A stretch of DNA of 64,000 bases from Panax quinquefolius (lineage: Eukaryota > Streptophyta > Magnoliopsida > Apiales > Araliaceae). Within the stretch, counting starts at the first letter, position 1; each line of letters opens with the position of its first letter. This document shows positions 34,481 through 46,232 of this stretch, in pieces. The stretch is from NCBI GenBank assembly GCA_020205615.1, contig CM035151.1, forward strand, positions 39,366,977-39,430,976, read 5' to 3'. Both the position numbers and the translations under genes were made by a program. The notes below the pieces were generated by a model. It saw only the letters and a list, made by a program, of their open reading frames with translations. It did not search any database and was not told the DNA's origin.

Positions 34481-35020
34481 TTCATCCTAGATTTTTCTAA
34501 GATAGCGACCCCTTTGACTAATCTGACAAGGAAGACGGTGGAATTCGTATGGACTGACAAATGCGAAGAGAGTTTTCAAGAGTTGAAGAAGAGATTAAGT
34601 GAAGCGCCTGCATTATCCCTACCAGATGATACGGGCAGATTCGTGGTGTATAGTGATGCATCGCATAGAGGACTGGGTTGTGTGCTAATGCAACATGGTA
34701 AGGTCATTGCGTATGCGTCACGACAATTGAATGATTACGAAAAATGATACCCTACTCATGACTTAGAGTTAGCGGCAATAGTTTTTGCGTTAAAGATCCA
34801 GAGACATTATTTGTACGGAGAGAAATGTGAGATATACACGGTCCACAAAAGTCTGAAATATATCTTCACACATAAGGAGTTGAATATGCGTCACAGAAGG
34901 TGGTTAGAATTAATCAAAGATTATGACTGTGAGATTCTTTATCATCCGGGGAAGGCAAACGTAGTTGCCGATGCTCTGAGCAGGATGGGAAGGGAGAAAT
35001 TGTTTCAACTGACAACTTAG
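34481..35020 (+). pseudogene. RNase H of element B
   Basis: Begins at [19 protein letters not shown] and runs through [30 protein letters not shown] (first catalytic Asp present). A TGA stop occurs at 34745-34747 after NDYEK, and the frame then continues open through [19 protein letters not shown]. The family motif YTDHKSLKY reads YTVHKSLKY, so a catalytic-site aspartate has become valine. Ends with [30 protein letters not shown] and a stop at 35018-35020. Confidence 0.92.
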
Positions 35021-36036
35021 GAGGAGTTAATAAGAGATATGGAGAAATTGGAAATAGATGTGAAGGGACCCGAGAAGCCTGACGAGAAATTATTTGTAAT
35101 GGAAGCTTGTCCGACATTGTTGGATAGATTAAATGAAGCAAATCAGAGAGATAAAGAATGCGAGAAAATCAGGAAAAGAAATACGGAAAATGAGGAAGAA
35201 AAAATTTTGAACAGATAAAGACGGTATTCTAAGATTCGAAGAGAGAGTGTGGGTACTGGCGGTAACCGAGTTGAGAGAGGAGATTTTTACAAGAGGCACA
35301 TAATACGACATATTCAGTTCATCCGGGAGGCACCAAGATGTACCGAGACTTGAGGCAACATTTTTGGTGGCCCAATTTGAAACGGGAAGTCGCAGAGTGT
35401 GTTAGTAGATGTTTAAATTGTTAACGCGTAAAAATAGAGCATCATCGGCCGAGTGGGTTGCTACAACCGTTGGAAATACCAGAGTGGAAATGGGAACATA
35501 TTACGATGGATTTCGTGGTAGGACTTCCCGTCACATAAAAAGGATTGGATGCCATTTAGGTTATCGTGGATTGACTTACAAAGACCGCACATTTTCTACT
35601 ATTCAAGATCTGCTACAGTTTGAATCAGTTAGCGAGTCTTTACGTAAAGGAGATTGTTTCTCGAAATGGGGTGCCGATATCGATTGTTTCTGACCGAGAC
35701 CCGCATTTCACGTCAAAATTCTGAAAAAGCTTGTAAGAGAGGATGGGAACACAGTTAAGGTTAAGTACTGCTTATCATCCTTAGACGGATGGACAAAGTG
35801 AAAGAACCATACAAACGCTAGAGGACATGCTTGGAACTTGCATGATGGAATTAAAGGGGAATTGAAATGACCACCTACCCTTAGTCGAATTTGCGTATAA
35901 TAATAGTTACCATGCGAGTATCGACATGCCACCGTACGAAGCTCTTTACTGAAAGAGGTGCAGAACGCCATTATGTTGGGATGAAGTCGGCGAAAGACAA
36001 ATACTCGGACCAGAGTTAGTATAACAAACCGCGGAT
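35021..36036 (+). pseudogene. integrase of element B, heavily decayed
   Basis: Linker EELIRDMEKLEIDVKG, then a zinc-binding region in shifting frames (HSVHPGGTKMYRDLRQHFWWPN around 35305-35370). Core motif one, MDFVVGLP, at about 35508-35531; motif two, SDRDPHFTS, at about 35690-35717; QTDGQSE replaced by a stop in P-stop-T-DGQ near 35780; then RTIQTLEDML and PPTLSRICV. At least six stops and several frame changes. Unlike A, the second catalytic Asp region is still present. Confidence 0.88.
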
Positions 36037-36546
36037 GTGGTGACGATAATAAGGGCTAGACTTGTTGCTGCTCAAGATCGCCAGAAAAAGTATGCAGATT
36101 TGCATCGGCAAGACCGAGATTTTGAAATCGGGAGTTTTGTATTCCTGAAGGTATCTCCAGGGAAGGGAAAGATCTGTTTCGGCAAGAAAAGGAAACTGAT
36201 TCCAAGATTTATAGGACCATTCGAGATACTCGAGCGAGTGGGCGAAGTAGCATACAAAGTTGCACTACCACTTGAGTTGGAGCACATCCATAACGTGTTT
36301 CACATATCCATGTTGCGTCCGTACAAGCCTGACTACAAGCACGTGATTTCTTATGAACCCATTCAAGTGGAGAAGAACTTAGCGTACGAAAAAATTCCTG
36401 TCCAAATTCTTGATAGGAAAGAGCAAACCTTGAGAAATAAAGTTATTTCCTCTGTAAAAGTACTTTGGCGTAGCCACGATGTCGAGGTGGCAACGTGGGA
36501 GTTAGCAGATAGGATGATGTGGGATTATCCCCATCTATTTGTGTAA
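36037..36546 (+). pseudogene. integrase C-terminus with chromodomain-like tail, element B
   Basis: An open frame of 169 codons, the best preserved part of B. GPY/F-type module: FEIGSFVFLKVSPGKGK, FIGPFEILERVGEVAYKVALP, HNVFHISMLRPYKPDYKHV. Tail: LAYEKIPVQILDRKEQTL, then VKVLWRSHDVEVATWELADRM and YPHLFV, stop 36544-36546. All elements of the Tekay-type tail (VLWRSH, ATWE, PHLF) are present. It is the end of pol, 30 bases from the polypurine tract, and no longer in frame with an intact upstream polyprotein. Confidence 0.93.
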
Positions 36547-36575
36547 CCTTGTAGCAATTTCGGGACTGAATTTTT

Positions 36576-36590
36576 ATAAGGGGGGGGGGA
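36576..36590 (+). other. polypurine tract of element B
   Basis: ATAAGGGGGGGGGGA immediately before the LTR start TGTAATACCC. Same form as in A. Confidence 0.92.
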
Positions 36591-39500
36591 TGTAATACCC
36601 GAGAATTTCCACATATTATTAAATGAATATATTAATTAAAATACTATTTATGTGAAAATATGTGTTATTGGTTTATGAGTTGGATACTACAATTGATTGT
36701 ATTTGATCGAAGCATATTAAGATGTGTGAAGTGACAAAGTGATTTGTGAAATGCCTTGTGTGGCCTAATGCAAAACGAGAAAATTCACTAAGTAAGTTAA
36801 CCCGGGAATTAGAAATATTAATCGGGTGTGATCATGAGATTCTATATAGGTAATCAATACACTCGTAGACTCATGGTAACACTCTTGTGGAGATCAATTC
36901 ACGTCATGTATAACAAGTTAGCGTTGAAAACTAGCACGGGTAGAAAACTACACCGCTTGCAATAATCGTCGAGGCATGACGCATAACAATTGCTACATTG
37001 GCCCAAAGAAGTATAAATCAAGCCTACGCCATCACCATTTGAAAGTTAGTTTCTTTCTATAGACCAATTGGGGACATTAATGTTATATGTGTAACATGGG
37101 TGAAACCATATGATAAGGAGTATATTGCAATAAAAAATGTTATGTCCGACGAAGGAATTATTAAATCATTAATTAGTATTAATTAATTGTGGGAAATGGA
37201 CTTCTTTGTAATTAATTAATAATACGTGATTATTATTATTTGCAATATATAATTAATTATTATGGAAATCCATAACTACATTAATCAGTTGTTGGATTAA
37301 TTAATATTGGTAGTAAGTAATTAAGGAAGTAATGATTTATTTATTTAACATGAATAAGTAAGTTAGTGATATAATAATAATATGATATTCACCATTATGC
37401 ATATGAGTGCTAATACAACTATAGTATATAGTGTAGTGTGACATTGTGTGACTATATATTAAACTATAGTATTTTAAGTGGTAATTAATCAAGGAAGTGA
37501 ATAAATTATTTAATTGACATAAATAAATAAGTTACCAATATAATAAGGTTATTATCTTATTTTATAAACTAGAGATATAATTAGGAACTACCCCGGGACA
37601 ATAATACATGACCGCTTTATTGTAGACACGTGTATTTAATGTACATGGATTATATGATGTGAGTATATATTTAGTCCCTAAATTCCTAATATGGTAACAA
37701 TTGTACATTAAAACTACATTATGGTAATTAAATAAAACAAACCAAGCCTAGACAACATGAAATGTTGGGATTTCTCTCTTGTCCCATAATTAGTGTCACC
37801 AAGTACAATGAATAGTGACCCAAGGCTAGAATACGTATTCTCCAAAAGGCTAGAGCTAGGTGATGATGGCTGAGCTTGAGGGTGGTTGGCCAACCCTTGA
37901 GCAACCATTGTTTCATCTCATTGCACCATAGATTCCCACTTTGTGTAACACCAATGTCCAGTCCACAATTCTTCTATAAATGGCAGCCATGGTTATCAGT
38001 TAGTGTTTCTTGAGAATTTATGAGAATTGCTAAGTAAGAATTGAGAGCATACAAGCATCCTTAGAGTTTAAGAGTTCAAGTAGTAGCAAGTTCTTTCACA
38101 TTACAAAGGTATAATTCCATTACTAGCTTTCCATTTCTTTCTCTGTAAAAAAATGGAGTCTTGAGTATGGAAATACAAATTCTTGATTTTATAGAATTGT
38201 ATGTTAATGAGGTTGAGTAATGTCCATATAGTTGTTAAATGATCATATAAGCATGTTGCAATTAATTTATGAGTGTTTAGGAGTGATATCATGAATAATT
38301 TTTGAGGTTGGGCTAGCTTTTACAAGAAGACTACTTCAACGCTGAACCAGCACTGCAATGTACGCCATATATTTGTATTGAGGCACAGTAGCAATTGCTA
38401 CCATTCTTGATTTCAATTGAGCAATCTGTTTTCAAGTCTGATCCATATGAGCTAGTGGTCATGACTTAAGCTAGCATGTGAACATGTGTATGATGTATAT
38501 GTGGATATTTTAACTTAATGTGAGCATGTTTAAACTAGATTCACATGAATAACAAAAGTGTTTGATTTTAAATGGATTTAGGAACTTAGAAATGAACTTA
38601 ATATGCATATATTCCATGTATATATTCTAACCTTGCAAGCATGATAGCATGACTTAGAAATGCATGAATAAACTTTTAGCTTGTATATATGAGATTAGTA
38701 TGCAAGCATGAATGTATTGAACTAATTAGTAAGCTTTTAATGTAAATATTGTCAAGATACCATGAGGACTAAAATTTGACATTTGTTAGCATGTTTGATG
38801 ACACTCTTAGACTCGCTCATGTAGCATAAACATATATATACCATGCTTAGGTAGCATATTTCAAGAAAAGCATGAACAAAGCCTATTTTCAACTAAAGCG
38901 GTGTTAGTTTCATGTATATGTTGTGAATACACACAAACATGCCAAATATGAGTTTTAGAACTATCTTGTATGATTAGAAAGCAAGCATGCTAGACCTTGT
39001 CAATTCAAAACCTTGAATGGCCTTAAATGGTTTAAGTGTTTAAATTAGAAATATATTAGAAAAGGGAACCTAGATTGACTTGAGGAGTATGAAAGGACCC
39101 TAAACATGACAAATATATATATTCGTGTGATTATTTTGGTCAAGTCGGACAGAAACTAAAAGGCGTAATGCATCTTGGCTTGGCGAGGATCTGCCAGAAG
39201 TCTTGCCATGGAGTCCTAAACTTAGCTAGCCAAGCAATGCTTGCCATCCGAATCCCATATAGTAAGTTCTAATCTTTTGGACAATAACTATGTGATGCTT
39301 ATATTGCTAAAAGTAACCTAAAACCTACTGATGTACATATATATGTGTGATGCTTAGTTGTAAAGATTGAAATGGAAAGTCCATGAGTAGAGAAAGACTT
39401 AACCTTGAGCATTCATGATTCGCTTATAACTAAGTATTTAATTCATGATGATTTATGAACTGATTTTGTACTATATGTGCATACTTGAATCGTGTCGAGC

Positions 39501-40760
39501 TTGATTAAAGACTGTGTTAGCTAATGAACATTGTATACTTATAATGCGCTATAAATAGGATTTGAAAGTGTTGATTTATTAAACGTTGATAAACTATGCT
39601 CAAGGCAAGTTTCTCTAACCTTTCTCAAATTTATATTGAGCAAGTATCCGAACCCTACTATTATTGTTGTGCAATATCATTGCATTATTTTATTCGACAA
39701 ATACCGTAAGCTTATCCCTTTGAATACAAGTTATATTACTTTCTCGTTCAAATAAGCTAGTATGTTAAACCCCGGTGATAGCTTTTATTCATGTTGAAAC
39801 TAGTATTTTCCTTGAATATAGTGAAAGAGTCGATGCCATTTGAGTCGGCTAGACTATATGCATGTTTATAAAAACTGTCCAAACCAATTGATTGGTACAG
39901 AAATCTTGAAAACTAAGTTGAACAACTCTTTTGGTAAGGGGAGTGTATGTCGTTGGAAACCCCAACACATGAATAAATATTATTGTGGTGTTATGCATAA
40001 CGTATAGTATTGTAGATTGATCATCTATAGTACTTGATATTTTTGGGTTATCAGTTTAATATTGGTAACTCTAGTGGAAGTTCAATAGTCCTTAGTGACT
40101 ACTCAGTATACATTGTTTATTCAGTTGGACACCTTGATAGTGGTCGTTGAATTCATATATATTTGTTGATTTATATTGAATTGTCGTTCTTATTCCAAGA
40201 GTTATTGATATTTCTCATCCATGATATTATTTCTGATACTTTAAACTATCCTAGAAATGACACTTCGATATTTCAAACCTTGTGGTATATATATCCTACA
40301 CCCTTGTTGTATATTACTTACTGGGCAATTTATGCTCATCCTTGCTTATTTAAAACCTTTCAGTTAAGGCGGAACAGGGAGGTGTATCTGGGAAAGACAA
40401 GGGCAAGGGCAAGGGCAAGGCTACCAACTAGCTTGTCCCTTTATGTTTAAATTAATCATGTTGTATTATGACTATTTACAGACTATGTTTAAATTAATCA
40501 TGTTGTATTAAGACTATTTGCATACTATGTTTAAGCTTAAGTAGGATCATGTAATAAGTCTTTATTAGATATTATTATGTAATCTATTAAGCATTGTAGG
40601 TTGCGAGACTTGGGGGAATAATTATAATAAATCATTGTATATTATTCTAAAGTAGATTTTCCGTTATGTATGCGTTATTTTAGTTTTATGGTAATAGTTT
40701 GAGAAAGTGACGAATCAAATTTGAGTGACCAAGTGGACGTCAGAATTTGGGGGCGTCACA
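36591..40760 (+). repeat. 3' LTR of element B (4.17 kb)
   Basis: Pairs with 10206-14348, ends GGGGGCGTCACA, followed by the duplication AAGTC. TATA box 37974-37983. Three patches (about 36930-37075, 38318-38425 and 39140-39275) differ strongly from the 5' LTR while flanks are nearly the same. A 50-base direct repeat (TTTAAATTAATCATGTTGTATTA, twice at about 40446-40512) is in this copy only. Confidence 0.94.
40364..40431 (+). CDS. short lysine-rich reading frame in 3' LTR B
   Basis: Copy of the frame at 14001-14060, from 40366, after CCTTTCAG. It has 22 codons rather than 20 because the GGCAAG unit is present one more time; the frame and stop (40429-40431) are kept. His-4 reads Gln here. Confidence 0.45.
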
Positions 40761-40765
40761 AAGTC

Positions 40766-42640
40766 CATCTATGAACTACGGCCAAATATGACTTTCAACA
40801 TAATATAAGCATGAGGATGATGACAATGACATAATAATTCAATAAAACAAGTTCAAGGATAAAGTTTTAAAGATTTATAATTTAGTTTATCCAGAATTCA
40901 ATTATGTCCAAATTGTCAACATGATACTGCTTTGTGGAGTAAAATTCAAGAATAATATTGTATCAAAAATGATTTGGACCGAAAAGAATTAATTTGTTTT
41001 GTTATGAATAGTACCCTGGGTGCATAGTAACTTCGGGAATAGTAACCCCGTGAATAGTACCCTAGCATGAAAAAGTTAAAACTTATCAAGAAAGCTCAGA
41101 ATAATATTTTCATGAAAAGATACTGGATGAAGCGCAAATATCAAGGATATTCTACTAATTTCATGGAGTATAGAAGCCAAAACATTAACCAAATGAGTAT
41201 AGAATTAGAAATCTGAAACGAAATAGTATTACTTACATACTACAGAGTATAGAAGAAAATATTATTTTATACGAATACTAAATAAAAATAATATCCCTTA
41301 CGAATATTAAACAAAAATAATATTCATTACTTAATATTAAATCGAAAATGATATTCTTTACGAATATTGAATCGAAAATAATATTCATACGAATCATGAA
41401 AAATAATCTCTCTTCAGAATATGAAATTAATAATACCCCTTACGAGTATTGAAAGAAAATAATTCTCTTCATGAATACGAAAGACATAATACCCCTTACG
41501 AGTATTGAAAGAAAATAATTTTCTTCATGAATACGAAAGAAATAATACCCCTTACGAATATTAAACGAAAATAATATTCATACGAATAAGAAAAATAATT
41601 TCTCTTCAGAATATGAAATAAATAATACCTCTTACCTCAGAAGAAGACTGGATACTGGAATAGTGAAGTGGCTGACTTCTCTTCTTCTTTCTCTCTATAA
41701 CTTCTCGCTCTATAATTTCTCTTGTGAGTCTTAGTGAATTGGTGAGAATGAATGAAGAATGAGCTTCTATTTATAGGAAAATATAGTTTTGATAATTGCA
41801 CGTTTTGGGGCTCAAAATATTACAGTATAATACCTTCATCTTTTCCTTCATTTTTAATTTAGTCCTTCAAGTATTATCAAACTTGCACCACCTCCCCTAA
41901 TAGTATATCATGTGAATCAATAGTACACACATGTGAACAAATAGTTATAAGCATGTGAATTAGTAGCAATTAATTGCTCATTTATCCGATTAATTATCCG
42001 ATTGGTCAATATAACCTCCAGACATCAATTATTATTAGAATAGATGTCGATTTCCTCTAACACTAATAATATCAACACAATGGAAATATCAATTTCATCT
42101 TTAATCAACACAAACTTATTCATCATTAATATTATAACTCATAATATTTAACAACCAGATCATTCTCATGAAAGAGGGGACTTTCCGATAAGAATTTCTC
42201 CCTATTAGCGCGCAATTAGATAACATAACCCCTTTCCTCGACAGAACTTTGTAGACATTGTCAATATTACAAATAATAATATAAATAAATGTGTCATCTC
42301 AATTATTGATTTAATAATATAAAATATTATGCAGATGATACTATGACAATAATTGAATCAATAATATGAGAGATATTATGCAGCAATTACTGTAGCAATA
42401 GTTGAGTATAACTGAGTGACTTCTCACGTAAGCATCAATAATCAATACCGTGTGCTACTATGCAACAACGTGTATTACTGTACTTTTACCACCAGTTATT
42501 TTATGACAACTTGCTTACTTTGAAAATTTTTCACATATCACCCTTAACTTTAACCTTTTATCAATTTAACCATTTACTAAATAGAATAACAATTATCAGA
42601 AAATTGAATACTTTCATTTCGTAAAATTCAGGGTCTTACA
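40766..42640 (-). repeat. 3' LTR of element E, right part
   Basis: Continues LTR E after B. Contains a GAATAGTA array (41004-41066, about four units; the partner LTR at 44523-44608 has six), an AT-rich array of TTACGAATATTRAAC units (41222-41640), a splice-donor-like CTGAGGTAAG on the minus strand at 41630-41640 and a TATA box CTATAAATAG on the minus strand at 41767-41777. Ends GGTCTTACA. Confidence 0.9.
41222..41640. repeat. AT-rich tandem array in 3' LTR E
   Basis: Units of about 30-60 bases with CCTTACGARTATT and GAAARAAAATAATATTC. The partner array is at 44765-45210. It occupies the position of the hairpin array in LTR D, just downstream of the TATA box on the minus strand. Confidence 0.8.
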
Positions 42641-42967
42641 ATCTCCCTCCTTATGAAATTTCGCACAAAATTTATGTACTGGTAGTTCAAGAGATGAGAA
42701 TACCTTGCTTTTTTTGGATTGTACCTTCCCGGTTATTTCCACTGTATCATGATTTTCCCATTGCTCATCTCCTGTATTTTAGATATCATTCTAGAATACA
42801 TCTTCAAAATAAAGTGTAATTGACATATCATAATTTGTCAACTTATCAAGTAAACAATTTCAGCTCAGGTAAGTCACACACTAGCGAAGTATATTACTCG
42901 TCTCCCCCCACCTAGTTCTAGACACATATCTTCGCCAGTGACCATATCCCTAAGCTCTGATACCATT
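42641..42967 (-). other. 327-bp interior of element E
   Basis: Holds only a polypurine tract (minus strand ATAAGGAGGGAGAT, 42641-42654), an initiator-Met type primer site (minus strand AATGGTATCAGAG, 42955-42967) and about 300 bases with no open frame or Gag-Pol similarity. The last 120 bases resemble the leader before gag in element D (CCATATCCCTAAGCTYTGATACC). Confidence 0.88.
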
Positions 42968-45900
42968 TGTGACGCCCCCAAAATAGGTCCACACGATCCA
43001 TTCTGAGTCGCCAGATGTCACACTATAGAAATCAAATACAAACTTCATTTATACAACAGTTGAACTGTCGTGTAGAGTATAACAATACATAATTTGTGAG
43101 TTCTAATACAAATATATATAACTCTCATGGTGCCTCGACCACAACACCTTACAATGGTACTTTACATAAAAGTACAATCAATAACCTTTTTAGAAATAAA
43201 AATCTTTAGAAAATGCTCAAGGAAACCTTCGTACATAGGAGGCCATGCATCTAAGTTATGATAGATATCATATGACCACATAATTATCCTTGGTTGACCC
43301 AATAATCCCCAAAGAAAAATGAGAAGATTGCTATCATGTTCTATCCAATGGTGAGTCTTCTCTTGACATATAATTTTCTCCATTGTCTCCATTTGAGAAT
43401 TATATATCAACCAAACTCCAAGATTTTATAGGTAGTGCTCATAGATATAATCAGCAAGTGCATGTGCACAACCCTTTCTTATGATAACACGAAGTCGTCT
43501 ATTATTAGACATCTTGTATGATGGTGGCAAAACACCCTTCCAAAGTTGGGTTCACCTCACCCTATTCGGTTCACCTAAATCAACGGTTAAAATGAAGTAT
43601 AAAATACGAAACACTTATCTAAAATTCTCAATAAAATTATTTCCATACTATTTTAGGGAAAACCTCAATAGCTATAGACCATCTTTCTATTCTCATGTTA
43701 ACCCCGCTAGACCCAGCTACACTTTTATTACCTGAAAGGAATTGTGAAGCAAAAGGGCGAGCACAACTAGCCCAATAAAGAATATCATGACTAAAGATAA
43801 TTAAATTATCAATAGCCTTCATCAGTAATAAATCAGAGATTTAGAACATATGGTAGATGATAAAACTTTTCAACCATAGTTGCAGCGGAACGAGCAATCC
43901 AATAGAAGAGTCAAGTAGAGCATAATATCTACCATCTTCTATGATTTAAAAAGTTTATCATCAATTTTATCGCTGAGACTCAGCTTAATAAATAATCCAC
44001 ATCATCGAATCATCCCTGCACTATGGGCCAAGGATATTCTTTAGTATCACGACCACGAATTATCCATCCACTACGGGCCAATGATAATTGTGTTTTCATC
44101 AATGGTTATGATCATGCTATAAAACAATTCATCTTTGTACCCTTGGTCGAAGAGAACCCATGGTCATGATCATACCAAAAACTATCCATCAATACACTAC
44201 CGGCCAATGAGGACTTTTACCTCATCATTTGTAATATTACGGTCATGATTATACTGAATAATCCCTGGTCATAATCATACCAAGTCCATCTATGCACTAC
44301 GGCTAAAGATGATTTTCAACATAATAGAAGCACGAGGATGATGACAATGACACAATAATTCAATAAAACAAGTTCAAGGATAAATTTTTTAAGATTTATA
44401 ATTTAATTTATCCATAATTCAATAATTTCCAAATTGTCAAAATGATACTGCTTTGTGGAGTAAAATTCAAGAATAATATTGTATCAAAAATGATTTGGAC
44501 CGAAAAGAAATCATTTTTTATATGAATAGTACCCCGGTGAATAGTAACTGAGTGAATAGTACTCTGTGAATAGTAACTTCGGGAATAGAAACTCTGTGAA
44601 TAGTACCCCAGCATGAAAAAGTTTAAACTTATCAAGAATGCTCAGAATAATATTTCTATGAAAAGATACTGGATGAAGCGCAAATATCAAGGATATTCTA
44701 CTAATTTCATGGAGTATAGAAGCCAAAACTTTAACCAAATGAGTATAGAATTCGAAATCTGAAATGAAATAATATTACTTACATACTACAGAGTATAGAA
44801 GAAAATATTATTTTATACGAATACTGAATAAAAGTAATATCCCTTACGAATATTAAACAAAAATACTATTCATTACGAATATTAAACGAAAATAATATTC
44901 ATTACGAATATAAAACGAAAATTATATTCCTTACGAATATTGAACGAAAATAATATTCGTACGAATACGAAAAATAATATCTCTTCAGAATATGAAATAA
45001 ATAATACCCCTTACGAGTATTGAAAGAAAATAATTCTCTTCATGAATACGAAAGAAATAATACCCCTTACGAGTATTGAAAGAAAATAATTATCTTCATG
45101 AATACAAAAGAAATAATACCCCTTACGAATATTAAACAAAAATAATATTCATACGAATAAGAAAAGTAATTTCTCTTCAGAATATGAAATAAATAATATC
45201 TCTTACCTCAGAAGAAGACTGGTTACTGAAATAGTGAAGTAGCTGACTTCTCTTCTTCTTTCTCTCTATAACTTCTCTCTCTATAGCTTATCTCTCTATA
45301 ATTTCTCTTGTGAGTGTTAGTGAATTGGTGAGAATGAAGGAAGAATGAGCTTCTATTTATAGGAAAATATAGTTTCTTTAAATTGAACATTTTGGGGCTC
45401 GAAATATTACAGTATAATACCTTCAACTTTTCCTTCATTTTTAATTTAGTCCTGCAAGTATTATCAAACTTGCACAACCTCCCCTAATAGTATATCATGT
45501 GAATCAATAGTACACACATTTGAACAAATAGTTATAAGCATGTGAATTAGTAGCAATTAATTGCTCATTTATCCGATTAATTACCCGATTGGTCAATATA
45601 ACCTCCAAACATCAATTATTATCAGAATAAATGTCGATTTCCTCTAATACTAATAATCTCAACACAATGGAAATATCAATTTCATCTTTAATTAACACAA
45701 ACTTATTCATCATTAATATTATAACTTATAATATTTAACAACCAGATCATTCCCATGAATGAGGGGGCTTTCCGATAAGGATTTCTTCCTATTGGCCCGC
45801 AATTAGATAACCTAACCCCTTTCCTCGACAGAACTTTCTAGACATTGTCAATAATGCAAATAATAATATGAATAAATGTGTCATCTCAATTATTGATTTA

Positions 45901-46227
45901 ATAATATAAAATATTATGCAGATGATATTGTGACAATAATTGAATCAATAATATAAGAGATATTATACAGCAATTACTGTAGCAATAATTGAGTATAATT
46001 GAGTGACTTCTCACATAAGCATCAATAATTAATACCGTGTGCTACTATGCAACCGTGCATATTACTGTACTTTTACCAGCAGTTATTTTATGACAACGTG
46101 CTTACTTTGAAAAATTTTCAAATATCACCCTTAACTTTGACCTTTTATCAATTTAACCATTTACTAAATAGAATAACAATTATCAAAAAATTGAGTACTT
46201 TTATTTCGTAAAATTCGGGGTCTTACA
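42968..46227 (-). repeat. 5' LTR of element E
   Basis: Starts TGTGACGCCCCC and ends GGGGTCTTACA, followed by TGTGC. TATA box on the minus strand at 45351-45363. Conserved block GAGCACAACTAGCCCAATAA at 43757-43776 and an acceptor-like CAG at 43734-43732 (minus). The 61-codon minus frame 43637-43822 spans this CAG; it is open in both LTRs but with mostly non-synonymous differences. Confidence 0.92.
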
Positions 46228-46232
46228 TGTGC

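Larger units (their letters stand above)
10206..40760 (+). mobile_element. Ty3/gypsy chromovirus element B with extra ORF, split by elements C and D
   Basis: Plus-strand element with LTRs 10206-14348 and 36591-40760, ends TGTAATACCC...GTCACA, inserted in LTR E with perfect 5-bp duplication AAGTC (10201-10205 and 40761-40765). Primer site 14352-14363, extra ORF 14571-15342, gag 15689-16452, then foreign element C (16453-33617), then RT to integrase (33618-36546) and polypurine tract 36576-36590. Without insertions it would be about 13.4 kb. The zinc knuckle and protease between gag and RT are missing, lost in a deletion that also removed the right end of C. The LTRs are alike over most of their length but have local divergent patches. 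Confidence 0.95.
8886..46227 (-). mobile_element. LTR element E, non-coding, almost all LTR, split by element B
   Basis: Minus-strand element. Left end TATGACGCCCCCAAAATAGG, right end GGGGTCTTACA, flanked by the perfect 5-bp duplication TGTGC (8881-8885 and 46228-46232). In + coordinates: 3' LTR (8886-10205 plus 40766-42640), a 327-bp interior (42641-42967) and 5' LTR (42968-46227). Element B sits inside its 3' LTR with its own duplication AAGTC. Excluding B, E is about 6.8 kb, of which about 6.45 kb is LTR. It has a primer site and a polypurine tract but no gag or pol, so it depends on another element's proteins. LTR modules are shared with element D. Confidence 0.9.

Noticed and set aside
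43637..43822. 61-codon frame in LTR E at the same relative place as the A/B short frame
   Set aside because: Open in both LTRs, but the differences are mostly non-synonymous and the peptide is unlike those of A and B.
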